A stretch of DNA of 44,621 nt from a virus: the IMG/VR virus record IMGVR_UViG_3300030106_001225, positions 1 through 44,621 of that record; one strand, given 5' to 3'. Positions within the stretch are counted from its first letter, which is position 1. The number at the start of each line of letters is the position of its first letter. This document shows, one piece after another, positions 14,557 to 23,865 of the stretch. Below the pieces are notes generated by a model, which worked only from the letters and a program-made list of their open reading frames with translations, made no database searches and had not been told where the DNA came from. The position numbers and the translations under genes were made by a program.

Positions 14557-17500
14557 TGATTGAAAAGAAAAGACCCAGAGTACTCAACTCATCAAAAGAT
14601 TCAAGAGTTAGAGGACCAGAAGAAATGTCTGATGCCTTAAACATCAATGCTTCCTCAGATTATGGGGAGGACGATGCAGGCGGTAATGTGGGTGTTATTA
14701 AAGCAGCTTATGGTAACTCAGCTATATCTGAATTTCAACACTTACCTCAAAACGAAAATCAAAGAAGAATTTTAGGGTCTGTGCTAGACGATCAGAATAA
14801 TGTTATCTATTATTTTGTGTGGTCTAGTGATGCTAAAGAACAGGGTGTTTGGGCGTACGATCCTGATATGTTCTTACCTGGAACACAGCTTATAAAAAAA
14901 ATATACAACTCATCGTTATTTAAGTTTCCGTCAGATGGATTTGTTAAAGCAGACGTTGTGGTTTTGTCGAAGAATCATACAGTAGGTGGTGTTAATTATG
15001 ATGTTGATCCAGTATTGTATTTTACAGACGGTGTTAACGAGCCTAGAAAAATAAACGTTCTTAGAGCTTACGAAAACATAAGAAACCTTAACAGGAGTTA
15101 CATCGCTGATGCTATAGGGTTTACTGAAGATCAGATCAACAATGCCTTAACGGAAGGCACGGATACTTTTGTGCCTGTAAATCAAAGATATGAGTTGTTT
15201 GATGTTCAAGACTTTATACATGCTTGTCCTAAAACTCCAATACATCCGATAAAAGGATTCTTTGAAAATGATCCAGAAAGTAGAGTATCAAATTTTGAGG
15301 GTATATCAGGTATGCAATTTGCATATCAATATCTTTATGATACTGGAGAAGAGTCATCTTTATCTACATACTCTGATATTATTGTACCTCCAGCATACAT
15401 ACAGCAAGGTGCAAAAGCATCAGCAGATCTTACTACAACAAATGTTCTTAAATTAAGAATACCTATTGCTAAAGGTGTATTCGATACTGAAGAGAGTCCT
15501 GTTGGAGATACACCATCTGACTACTTAGTTAGGTATGCACCTAAGAATGTAAACAAGATTAGGATTCTTATGAGAGAGGGGAACAGAGGCATGTTCTCGG
15601 AGATTGATACTATAACAAATACAAAAGCTGGTGCTCTCAATTTAGATGATGATGGGAACTGCTTCATTAACTATAATTTTAGAAACGATAGAGTAAAGAA
15701 AGGTTTTTCTAAGAACGAAGCGCAGAAGCCATTTGATTCAACACCTAGGGTAGCTGGCGCTCAAGCGTCTGCGTCTAACAGAATTATGTATGGGAACTAC
15801 TTATCTGGCTATGACAACATAGATGTAGAGGCAGTAGCTACAGTTACATACGAATCAAGACCAGAAGATTTTAAAACGTTAGATATAAACATAAGGCCTA
15901 CAATAGATCTTCTATATCAAGATCCCTCTATTGTAAACAATCGTAGAGCTGGTATATATTTTGACGTAGATGACTTTCCAGATGAATCTATTGGTTTGTC
16001 TGACAACTCTCTAATAGATATTACAATTACCATTAGACCTAAAAGAAACTGGCATATCTACAATGCGCAAGGGGCTTTTCATGGATCTAGACATATGGGT
16101 AATCTCACAGCGTCAAATTTAGATCCTGACCCGACAAACGATGACAACGATATTCTGCCTTATCAAATTTCACCAAACTTAGCTTCAGATGGTATAAATG
16201 GCGTGGGTCCTGTAGAAGGTGAGCCAGGTGATTTTGGTTCTAGTAGATCTAGATCAAATGGCAATAGTAATCTTCAGTTAAACACAATATGGGGTAGAAA
16301 CAGTGGGGTAGGTTTAGCTGGAACGTGGAGAACTGTTGCCTCTCAAAGTAATACCACAATGGGTTCTCCTGAAGTTCCTGGAGTCTATGGGACCTCAGCA
16401 GCTAATCCTTTTATATTAAGGGGTAAACCGCTTTTATTTAGTGTGTCTATTAAAGTTACTAGAAATCTTTCTGGGCCCTCATACAAAGCTAGACTTAGAG
16501 ACTATATTCAAAGATCTCTTACGGGAGCTCCATTTACAGGAGTATTCTATGATGAGAATGGAGATACAGATTACTTTGAAACCCTGAATGTTATAAATGA
16601 ATTTAGTTATGCTATTGATGAGGGTTTGATTGGAGGAGACGCTTCCACTACGACTGCTGAAGCTGAAGACGGGGCGCATATTATTAATGTAGCTACAAGC
16701 GGAGATGACAGAAAACATCTTATTGTTGCTGTTGGAAACGGTAACATTATTAATGAAGATGCTTCTAGTAGTGATCTTAAGTATTTACCGCCATGCGGTT
16801 ATTTTATTGTAAATAAAGCAAGACCTACGTTTGCTTTAAGAAGTAGGAATGACATAGAAGCGGATCATACATATGGAGTTTTGCAACTCGATTTAACATC
16901 TTTAACTGATGTTGAAACACAGACATGTGTTCCATTTATAGATGGAGAACTTTGGAGAGATAAAGCTATGCAGTTGAATCCAGAAAACGATAAAAAAAGA
17001 GGACCAGAAGATACAATAAATTGGTACAACCAAGGTGTAGGTGGTTTTAATGAAGAGAAAAACTGGGGGTTAAGAGACGCTACAGTATGGCAGCTTCAAA
17101 CTTTAGTGATAAGCTCTTGGTACTGCTATTCAAAAGAGTTTATGGTTAGGAATGACGTGCCTAGATTTTTATTTACAGATATAGATACAGATTATGCAAG
17201 GTATTTAAACGGTCCAAATATAGTTACTCAGGAGATGATAGATACTAATCCTGTTTTTGCTGACGCTACTGTTAATGAACTTTATTTTGCTTTTGATCAG
17301 CTAAATCCAGCTGTAACAAACAATGGAGATTTAAAAAATACAGCTGTTCTTAGTTGGAGTTATATAAACACTGAGCTGTTAGCATTTAACGCTACGGGTT
17401 TAGGTATAGGAACATCGGAGAGTAATGTGCTTTTTTCTCAAAGCAAAAAACTTCACTTTAGGCATAACAGAAGAATAAGTGTTGGGGGTGATGGCTTTCT

Positions 17501-20500
17501 ACCTTGTATTTCAGGTAATGCGTACAATACAGTCAACATAGGCATTAATCATGAATCAAATTATTACAACGCAAGATCTAGAATAATAGGATGGTTGGAT
17601 ACAGGTAATAACTGGTTTTCGGATGTTGACGGAAATGTTTTTGATACAAATGGTATTGATAGTAATAATGGATTTTCGCTTTCTAGCTACAATAGAGGAT
17701 TTACAATTTTAGATGGAGCAGGAGGTATTGGATCTGCGCCAGATGGAGGTGAGGCTAGATTAAGATATGATAAAGGTTCAGCGCTAACTATGGGCACTGT
17801 GAATGGTATGATGTTGATGGTAGGTTACATAGGTCCAAGAGATACAGTACTGCCTAGTAAAATTAAAAGCGGTGTAAAACCTAATCTTGATTTGGACACA
17901 CCCTTAAATAATAGTCATAGTATTTTACACGACAGGTATGACGCTTACTTTAATTTCTTTGGCCAAGACTGCATGATGCCATTTTTAGGTCAGTTTAATT
18001 ATATAAAATTAAGCGACAATAGTGGAGTAAAACAAGGGTATAGATGGAACGCACAAGATCCTATTGGCGATACCTTCCCGTTTCCCGTAAACTTTCCTAA
18101 GTTTACAACTGCTCTATATACTGCAACGCCATTAGATCCAGACATAACAGTGCCAAATGGGGGTCAAAATATATTAGATCCAGATGACGCACAAAATGAA
18201 AATCATGACTGGACTATAAACTTTCAAGAACACTTCCGTTATTCAGCGCCAGCGCCAGAGTTGATTGACGTTGGTGGTGGCACAATATTGGCTGAAGAAA
18301 TTCGCTCTGGTGGTAGATCATTTAAAACTAGAGCCAATCATGCATTCGGTATTGTTTTTTATGATGAAAGAGGTAGAGCTGGTAAGGTCAACCCATTAAA
18401 GTACGTTGATGATGAAGGTCAAGAGTTAGGAAGTTCTGTATATATACAAGGTTATGACGAAAGAAGTAATAGAGGTAGAGCTGTTGTTAATTTAGATCTT
18501 AGTGCAGATATTCCAGATTGGGCATTTCATTATCAAGTAGTTTACGGAGGTAACGTAACTAAGTCAAGATTTATACAATACACAACTGGAGGTGCGTGCG
18601 TTGCAACTAGCAATGACGAAGAAGCTGATGAAGCTAGCACTAATATATATGTATCTCTAAACTACCTGCAACAAAACAAAGATGTATCTTACGCAGAAGC
18701 TTTTGGAGCTGTAACACCACAAGGAGCTAAGCAGTTATACACTCATAAGCCAGGGGATAAGTTAAGAATTATATCTTACTACACTTCTTTTGATGATGAT
18801 ACTTCTGGCCTTCCAAACAATGGGGAAAGAATATTCCCTACTGATTACGAGTTTGAAATTGTAGGGGTAGAGAACTTATCTAAGTTTGCCGTAGACAATC
18901 CTTTAAGAAGAGCTTTTGGAGATAGCGATGAGTCAGAGATTATGTCAGACTTTAAGTCTGGACAGTTCTTAGTTCTTAAGAATAATCCTTTTGCATCTGG
19001 ATTTACTTATAGTGATGTAAAGAACGGTGAGAATCGTAGATCTACAAATCAACATTACTGGAATAATATATGTGTTGTAGAGATATACTCACCTACCAAA
19101 GAAGCTGCTGAAGATGAAGAGCGTTTATATTATGAAACAAGCAGAGTTTATGATATAGGTAAAAATGACGAGGGTAGATACTTTAAAACAAATCCAGTTA
19201 AAATGGAAAGAGGTGACGTTTGGTTTAGAAGAGTGCCTCTTGCTGTTCCTGAGTTTGTTGAAGATGATGACAGCGAAGACTTTAACACCTTTGGAAACTT
19301 AATTAAGTACACCAAAGACAATGATGAGTTAGGCAGTACCCCTAGATTTCAGAATTATTATCTAGAGACACGAGCATTTAACGATACGTTTGCTGATAAC
19401 GACAGCATTAGTAGAGGTAAACCTAATATTATAGATGTAGACTTTGGGGAAAAACAAAACAAGTCTTCTATTATTTACTCAGATAAACACATCTTCAACA
19501 AAACCAAGAATAGATTTTCTTCATTCAACGCTGTTAGAGGAAACTTTAAAGATCTACCTGGAGAGTTTGGTAGGATCGACTCGCTTGTAAACAATTCTGA
19601 CTCATTGGTTGTTATTCAAGAAAACAAAACAAGCTCAGTGCCTGTAGAGAGATCTATTCTTAGCACAGCAGATGGCTCAAATAGCTTAACTCAAAACACT
19701 GAGGTTATAGGTATACAAGCTTTCTTTGCTGGAGATTATGGAGCCTCAGGCAATCCAGAGTCTGTGTTGCAAGCTGGAGGTTTTATATATTTTGCTTCTA
19801 AGGACAATAGAGAGGTGTACAGATTAAGCAGTGGAGGTATTGAGGTTATCTCATCTATAGGTATGAAGTCAGCTTTCTATGATGCATTTGAGGCTGTCAT
19901 TAATTTAAATTCTAAAGTTTATATACCTACAGGTTACGATCCGCTAAATGATGAGTTCTTAATAACTATCAAAACATTAAGTTATATACCTGTGGAAGGC
20001 AGTATTCTTGATGTCAATGATATTGGAGATCCTATTGCAGATCCAGGTGAAGATATTTTTGGCGGTGCAGAAGAAGCTATAGAAGGGTGTGCAGATCCTA
20101 GTGCAGGTAATTTTGATAATGATGCTACTATTGAAGACGGTAGCTGTGTGTATATGGGGTGTATGCAGCCTGGAGCAATAAACTACAATCCACAAGCTAC
20201 GCACGAGTGTGATAATAATTCTCCAGACACATTTACAACTGTTGAAGAACCTGTTACGGGTGATCTATATGACGCTCCAAACTACGAAGACTGCGTGTGT
20301 AGATACTTCCAACCATGTATTCTAGATGCATTCTCTATAGTTCCTGATGGTATATTTACATTTAGTGATGCGGTAGACTTATATGATTTTATTTTTGATG
20401 GTGCAGGAGCTGTGCCTCCAGAAACTCCAAATCAAATATATGGTCCTGTAGAAGGGAGTACTATTCTTTCAGGTGGTGCTATCAACTCTATAGGGTTGGA

Positions 20501-21560
20501 TTTTGTATGGGTTATTGAAGGTGGGTATCCACTGCCTCCTATTGAACTTAACGGAGGTAATGAGTGGGTATTTGAAGAAGACACTTTTACGCAAAGTGCT
20601 TTTAATTACTTAGTTGCTGTTTATACTGAAGGCCCTACTGGTTACACAGGTCAGACTGACTTTAACGTTCCTCCAAATCAATTGATCAACAATGTAGTTG
20701 TTGATATCTATGATATATGGGAGAATGCTACTGGAGGCGGCGGACCAGGTGGTTTATTTGATTATGAAGAGTACCAAGCTGGAAATGGCTACATTATAAA
20801 TGGAGAGCCTTGGCATACTCAAGTTGATTATTCTTTATACACTGGCGCTCTCGATTGCAATTATGTAGGTTGCACAGATCCAAATGCGTTAAATTATGAC
20901 AACACAGCTTCAGAGCCGTGTGCAGGAGCTCCTGTATTTACACTCCTGTCTGATGATTTAGGTCCTGGATCTGGACTTGAAGGCGATTGTCCAGAAGGTT
21001 TTATAGGTATCCCACCAAACTGTGAGTGTATACAGCCTGTTAATTTTCAATTTACTTACTGCTTAGGAAATGATGAAGCTGCTGTTTATGCAGACTGTGA
21101 GGGGCTAGGATTAACGAATGTTAATGTATCCGCATTTCCATATCTTGCAAATATTCTTCCAACTATAGTAAATCCACAAGGCAATGAAGTTTTTAGAGTG
21201 GACAATGAAGATGAACTTCAAAGTTTGATAAATGCACTAGGTAATCAGCAAACTTCTGACGGTTGTGATTACAACATTTATGCTGTTCCATCACAAGATT
21301 GTTTTGGCTGTGGAGAACTTCCAGATGTGCTGCCTGAGAGTGACCTATATTATTATTACTTAGGCTGCTGTATATATCAATGTGCGCAAACACAAAACTC
21401 TCCTTACAGTGATTGTAACAATCAAACCTATAATGGCGATGACTGGGATATAAACAATCCAAATCCAGATCATGATTATAATCCAAACATAGACGGTATT
21501 CAACAACCAGAAAATGATGATGATAATTTTACAAACTCTGGCAACAGCGGAGTGTTATAA
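14556..21560 (+). CDS. Giant tail nozzle/hub protein with adhesin repeats
   Basis: A 2334-aa protein, likely the tail tube B/nozzle component (gp12-like), greatly enlarged. The N-terminal part has PVLYFTDGVNEPRKINVLRA (near residue 155) typical of such proteins. Around residues 1760-1805 the segment GGIEVISSIGMKSAFYDAFE leads to IPTGYDPLNDEFLITI, which resembles the end of a nozzle beta-propeller. The residues after about 1840 are different: three Cys-bounded repeats (GCADPSAGNFDN at 1844, GCMQPGAINYNP at 1868, GCTDPNALNYDN at 2105), Cys-rich segments and an Asn/Asp-rich tail. This C-terminal region is probably exposed at the tail tip and could bind host surface polymers. It overlaps the preceding stop (TAATG). 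The core assignment is moderately sure, the adhesive role inferred. Confidence 0.65.
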   Translation: MIEKKRPRVLNSSKDSRVRGPEEMSDALNINASSDYGEDDAGGNVGVIKAAYGNSAISEFQHLPQNENQRRILGSVLDDQNNVIYYFVWSSDAKEQGVWAYDPDMFLPGTQLIKKIYNSSLFKFPSDGFVKADVVVLSKNHTVGGVNYDVDPVLYFTDGVNEPRKINVLRAYENIRNLNRSYIADAIGFTEDQINNALTEGTDTFVPVNQRYELFDVQDFIHACPKTPIHPIKGFFENDPESRVSNFEGISGMQFAYQYLYDTGEESSLSTYSDIIVPPAYIQQGAKASADLTTTNVLKLRIPIAKGVFDTEESPVGDTPSDYLVRYAPKNVNKIRILMREGNRGMFSEIDTITNTKAGALNLDDDGNCFINYNFRNDRVKKGFSKNEAQKPFDSTPRVAGAQASASNRIMYGNYLSGYDNIDVEAVATVTYESRPEDFKTLDINIRPTIDLLYQDPSIVNNRRAGIYFDVDDFPDESIGLSDNSLIDITITIRPKRNWHIYNAQGAFHGSRHMGNLTASNLDPDPTNDDNDILPYQISPNLASDGINGVGPVEGEPGDFGSSRSRSNGNSNLQLNTIWGRNSGVGLAGTWRTVASQSNTTMGSPEVPGVYGTSAANPFILRGKPLLFSVSIKVTRNLSGPSYKARLRDYIQRSLTGAPFTGVFYDENGDTDYFETLNVINEFSYAIDEGLIGGDASTTTAEAEDGAHIINVATSGDDRKHLIVAVGNGNIINEDASSSDLKYLPPCGYFIVNKARPTFALRSRNDIEADHTYGVLQLDLTSLTDVETQTCVPFIDGELWRDKAMQLNPENDKKRGPEDTINWYNQGVGGFNEEKNWGLRDATVWQLQTLVISSWYCYSKEFMVRNDVPRFLFTDIDTDYARYLNGPNIVTQEMIDTNPVFADATVNELYFAFDQLNPAVTNNGDLKNTAVLSWSYINTELLAFNATGLGIGTSESNVLFSQSKKLHFRHNRRISVGGDGFLPCISGNAYNTVNIGINHESNYYNARSRIIGWLDTGNNWFSDVDGNVFDTNGIDSNNGFSLSSYNRGFTILDGAGGIGSAPDGGEARLRYDKGSALTMGTVNGMMLMVGYIGPRDTVLPSKIKSGVKPNLDLDTPLNNSHSILHDRYDAYFNFFGQDCMMPFLGQFNYIKLSDNSGVKQGYRWNAQDPIGDTFPFPVNFPKFTTALYTATPLDPDITVPNGGQNILDPDDAQNENHDWTINFQEHFRYSAPAPELIDVGGGTILAEEIRSGGRSFKTRANHAFGIVFYDERGRAGKVNPLKYVDDEGQELGSSVYIQGYDERSNRGRAVVNLDLSADIPDWAFHYQVVYGGNVTKSRFIQYTTGGACVATSNDEEADEASTNIYVSLNYLQQNKDVSYAEAFGAVTPQGAKQLYTHKPGDKLRIISYYTSFDDDTSGLPNNGERIFPTDYEFEIVGVENLSKFAVDNPLRRAFGDSDESEIMSDFKSGQFLVLKNNPFASGFTYSDVKNGENRRSTNQHYWNNICVVEIYSPTKEAAEDEERLYYETSRVYDIGKNDEGRYFKTNPVKMERGDVWFRRVPLAVPEFVEDDDSEDFNTFGNLIKYTKDNDELGSTPRFQNYYLETRAFNDTFADNDSISRGKPNIIDVDFGEKQNKSSIIYSDKHIFNKTKNRFSSFNAVRGNFKDLPGEFGRIDSLVNNSDSLVVIQENKTSSVPVERSILSTADGSNSLTQNTEVIGIQAFFAGDYGASGNPESVLQAGGFIYFASKDNREVYRLSSGGIEVISSIGMKSAFYDAFEAVINLNSKVYIPTGYDPLNDEFLITIKTLSYIPVEGSILDVNDIGDPIADPGEDIFGGAEEAIEGCADPSAGNFDNDATIEDGSCVYMGCMQPGAINYNPQATHECDNNSPDTFTTVEEPVTGDLYDAPNYEDCVCRYFQPCILDAFSIVPDGIFTFSDAVDLYDFIFDGAGAVPPETPNQIYGPVEGSTILSGGAINSIGLDFVWVIEGGYPLPPIELNGGNEWVFEEDTFTQSAFNYLVAVYTEGPTGYTGQTDFNVPPNQLINNVVVDIYDIWENATGGGGPGGLFDYEEYQAGNGYIINGEPWHTQVDYSLYTGALDCNYVGCTDPNALNYDNTASEPCAGAPVFTLLSDDLGPGSGLEGDCPEGFIGIPPNCECIQPVNFQFTYCLGNDEAAVYADCEGLGLTNVNVSAFPYLANILPTIVNPQGNEVFRVDNEDELQSLINALGNQQTSDGCDYNIYAVPSQDCFGCGELPDVLPESDLYYYYLGCCIYQCAQTQNSPYSDCNNQTYNGDDWDINNPNPDHDYNPNIDGIQQPENDDDNFTNSGNSGVL
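20085..20930 (+). repeat. Three GCxxPxAxNYN Cys repeats in tail protein
   Basis: Codons for GCADPSAGNFDN start at 20085, GCMQPGAINYNP at 20157 and GCTDPNALNYDN at 20868. They follow the plan G-C-x-x-P-x-x-x-N-[YF]-[ND], usually closing with Cys about 19 residues later. The same repeat forms a long array in the secreted protein at 34946-37450. Confidence 0.8.
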
Positions 21561-21582
21561 CAAACGCCCAAATGATTAATAG

Positions 21583-22908
21583 ATGAGTACATTTGCTTTT
21601 AAAAATAACAATAAGTATTGGGTAACTAGGTATTCTTTTCGTCCTAATAATTACTCTACCTTAAATAGAGATTTTTTTACACCTAATTTAACATTGCTTC
21701 CGCAAGAAGGTGCTCAGAATCAATATAACCTTCAACTATGGAGACATAATCCAGACTCTGTAAAGTGTAGTTATTATGGTCAGGTTTATCCTTCGTCAAT
21801 ATCTTTTACGTTTAATCAAAGTGTAAGTGCTAATAAGATATATAAGAATTTATCTATTGAAGGATCTTTATCTAATGATCAGGTAACTAGCGTAGGGTTT
21901 AGAGCCAATGATACTAAAAATCCAACTCAACTTAGGCCTACTAATATTTTTAATTTTACAGAAAAAGGACCATCTCTTCACGCCAACATAGGTAGGAATA
22001 CTCAAGTATCTAGAGCTAATGTTAAGCCGATAGGCATTTTAAGAGGGGCTTATCAAATTTATTATCCTGAACTACAAAGTCTTAACCTATATTCAGGCAA
22101 GAATATAAGCAATGTTATTAATGACCAGGACTCTCTTGCTACATTAGAAGATGCAGGTCAGGGTTATTTAGCTAATCAATACAATGCTTCGGCATCTGTT
22201 GATAGTGCAGCTACTTCTAATCGCATTTTCCTGCATGTAGATTTCTTCTCCAACTATCAAACTTCTTCTGCTAGAACAAAGTATACTTTAGATCCATCAG
22301 TAGCTCTTGAACAGGGTGTTTCTTTTTCTAATGTTAGTGCGCCTTTTCAAAGTTATGGATTTGGTATAGACAACTCTCCAAATAGAGTAACGTTAAGAAA
22401 AACAACAAAAGTTTGGAATGATGTTACTGCCTATACAGATACGAACATAGAAGCTAGTGGACCTGTGTCAACATCAGGGAAGTTGTCTTTAGATGGTTTA
22501 TTTGTTGCTGTAGATCCAGGTTCACAAAACGTTACTTCTTTAGCGGATCTTAATCAAGATGGGGAAGTAACTGTTGGAGATTTGTTAGAATTTCTTGTAG
22601 CTTTTGGAGAAGATGTTACGGATTCTGCAGCAGATTTAAACAATGATGGTGTTGTAAATGTCCCTGATTTACTGTTACTTTTAAGTGAATATGGAGGATC
22701 TAGCAATAATATTTCCGCATATTTAGCAGGAATAAATATAGCAGCTTCTGCTTCACCTATAACCTTGTATGCAGTAACTCCAGGGACCGTTGATGGTGAG
22801 ACAGCAAGAGGAAACTACGCAGATGTCACTGTAAATCTAAATGGTGATTTTGAATTAGATATAGTAAACCTAGACTACGAACCCACTACGTTGGATCATA
22901 GTAGATAA
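21583..22908 (+). CDS. Tail-associated protein with dockerin-type pair
   Basis: A 441-aa protein. The N-terminal part (NKYWVTRYSFRPNNYSTLNR, then CSYYGQVYPSSISFTFNQS and YKNLSIEGSL) resembles tail proteins encoded next to nozzle genes. Residues 322-333 (DLNQDGEVTVGD) and 351-362 (DLNNDGVVNVPD) are two dockerin/EF-hand-type calcium loops, with Asp/Asn at positions 1, 3, 5 and 12, each followed by a hydrophobic helix (LLEFLVAFG; LLLLLSEYG). A beta-rich end follows. Dockerin pairs normally bind cohesins or cell-surface partners; what this one binds is unknown. A tail-tip or fibre role fits the neighbourhood. It starts 22 nt after the giant tail gene. Confidence 0.65.
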   Translation: MSTFAFKNNNKYWVTRYSFRPNNYSTLNRDFFTPNLTLLPQEGAQNQYNLQLWRHNPDSVKCSYYGQVYPSSISFTFNQSVSANKIYKNLSIEGSLSNDQVTSVGFRANDTKNPTQLRPTNIFNFTEKGPSLHANIGRNTQVSRANVKPIGILRGAYQIYYPELQSLNLYSGKNISNVINDQDSLATLEDAGQGYLANQYNASASVDSAATSNRIFLHVDFFSNYQTSSARTKYTLDPSVALEQGVSFSNVSAPFQSYGFGIDNSPNRVTLRKTTKVWNDVTAYTDTNIEASGPVSTSGKLSLDGLFVAVDPGSQNVTSLADLNQDGEVTVGDLLEFLVAFGEDVTDSAADLNNDGVVNVPDLLLLLSEYGGSSNNISAYLAGINIAASASPITLYAVTPGTVDGETARGNYADVTVNLNGDFELDIVNLDYEPTTLDHSR

Positions 22909-22921
22909 TTTAGTATTTTTG
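22891..22921 (+). promoter_or_regulatory. Promoter with -33 and -7 elements
   Basis: TTG (22891-22893), a 20-nt spacer and TATTTTTG (22914-22921) match the Bacteroidetes arrangement TTG-N19-21-TAnnTTTG. The ATG at 22927 lies 5 nt after the box, so the transcript would have almost no leader. It is the only site of the six where a -33 element is also visible. Confidence 0.6.
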
Positions 22922-22926
22922 CAAGT

Positions 22927-23865
22927 ATGAGACTAAGAAGAGCAACACAATTTAAACGAGGCATTTATAGTCCAAGAACGAGAAAGCAGATGACATTGGG
23001 GGAAACTTTATCAGGTATGTTTCGTCCTGGGGAAGGGAAAACGGGTGCGCTAGGATATCTTTCTGCATTTCAGGGGTTGAGAGGAGTCAGTGCTCTTGAC
23101 GATTTACAGCAAGCTAAAATAGATTTAGCTAAAGCTGGAGTTGAAAGTCAAGAAACATTGCTTGAAGCTGCAGCTATTCAACCAGAGATTAGTAGACTAG
23201 GCTTGGATAAAGTTATTAAAGATGCTGAAGAGTCTGAAGCTGAAGATGCCAGCACGTTAGCTACACTGATAGACAGCGGGATGTCTCCAGAAGCCGCTTC
23301 TGAAGCAGTAGCTGCAGGTAGAGAGAAAAGAGATGCAGCTGTTGCATCTGCGCTATCACAGAACGATCGAATGCAAAATAGATTGAACATGCAGTCTACC
23401 ACAGCAATGCAAAATCAACTTGCAAATCTTGAGAAAGCTAAGCTAGCGCAGGAAGCTCAAGAAACTGTTGGTCAGTTAGAATCTGATATAGCTCAAAACC
23501 TTGAGTTTGGTACTCAATTCTTAAATCTGGAAAGTTTGATAAATCCTCAAGCTGGCGCTCTAAATGCACGCACAGGCACAGGGACTAGACAAAACAGAGA
23601 TGGTAGTAGAATGCGTGGGTTTAAGCATGGGGGTATTACTCCAGGCCCACATGATCATGATGTACTGAATCTTATTATATCGCATGAGGATGGAACACCA
23701 GCGCTAGATTCTGATGGTGATGAGATGCACGTTACTGGTAGCGAGGCTATCATACCAGACTACATATTTGATGAACTTATGGCGGCGGCACGAGCAGGAG
23801 ATAAAAACGCTTTGTACGAAATCTTTATGGATGAGATAGCGACAGAGCAAAGATTTCAAGGATAA
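22927..23865 (+). CDS. Putative internal virion protein
   Basis: A 312-aa protein with a basic N-terminus (MRLRRATQFKRGIYSPRTRK), a long Ala/Glu/Gln-rich helical middle (about residues 55-200) and a C-terminal segment KHGGITPGPHDHDVLNLIIS ending in HVTGSEAIIPDYIFDE. HGG-TPG with a downstream TG-EAI-P motif is frequent in the last third of phage internal or ejection proteins. It opens the ejection-protein block, with its own promoter, and overlaps the next gene as TAATG. An internal core protein ejected with DNA is the likely role, by analogy to podoviruses. Confidence 0.6.
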   Translation: MRLRRATQFKRGIYSPRTRKQMTLGETLSGMFRPGEGKTGALGYLSAFQGLRGVSALDDLQQAKIDLAKAGVESQETLLEAAAIQPEISRLGLDKVIKDAEESEAEDASTLATLIDSGMSPEAASEAVAAGREKRDAAVASALSQNDRMQNRLNMQSTTAMQNQLANLEKAKLAQEAQETVGQLESDIAQNLEFGTQFLNLESLINPQAGALNARTGTGTRQNRDGSRMRGFKHGGITPGPHDHDVLNLIISHEDGTPALDSDGDEMHVTGSEAIIPDYIFDELMAAARAGDKNALYEIFMDEIATEQRFQG

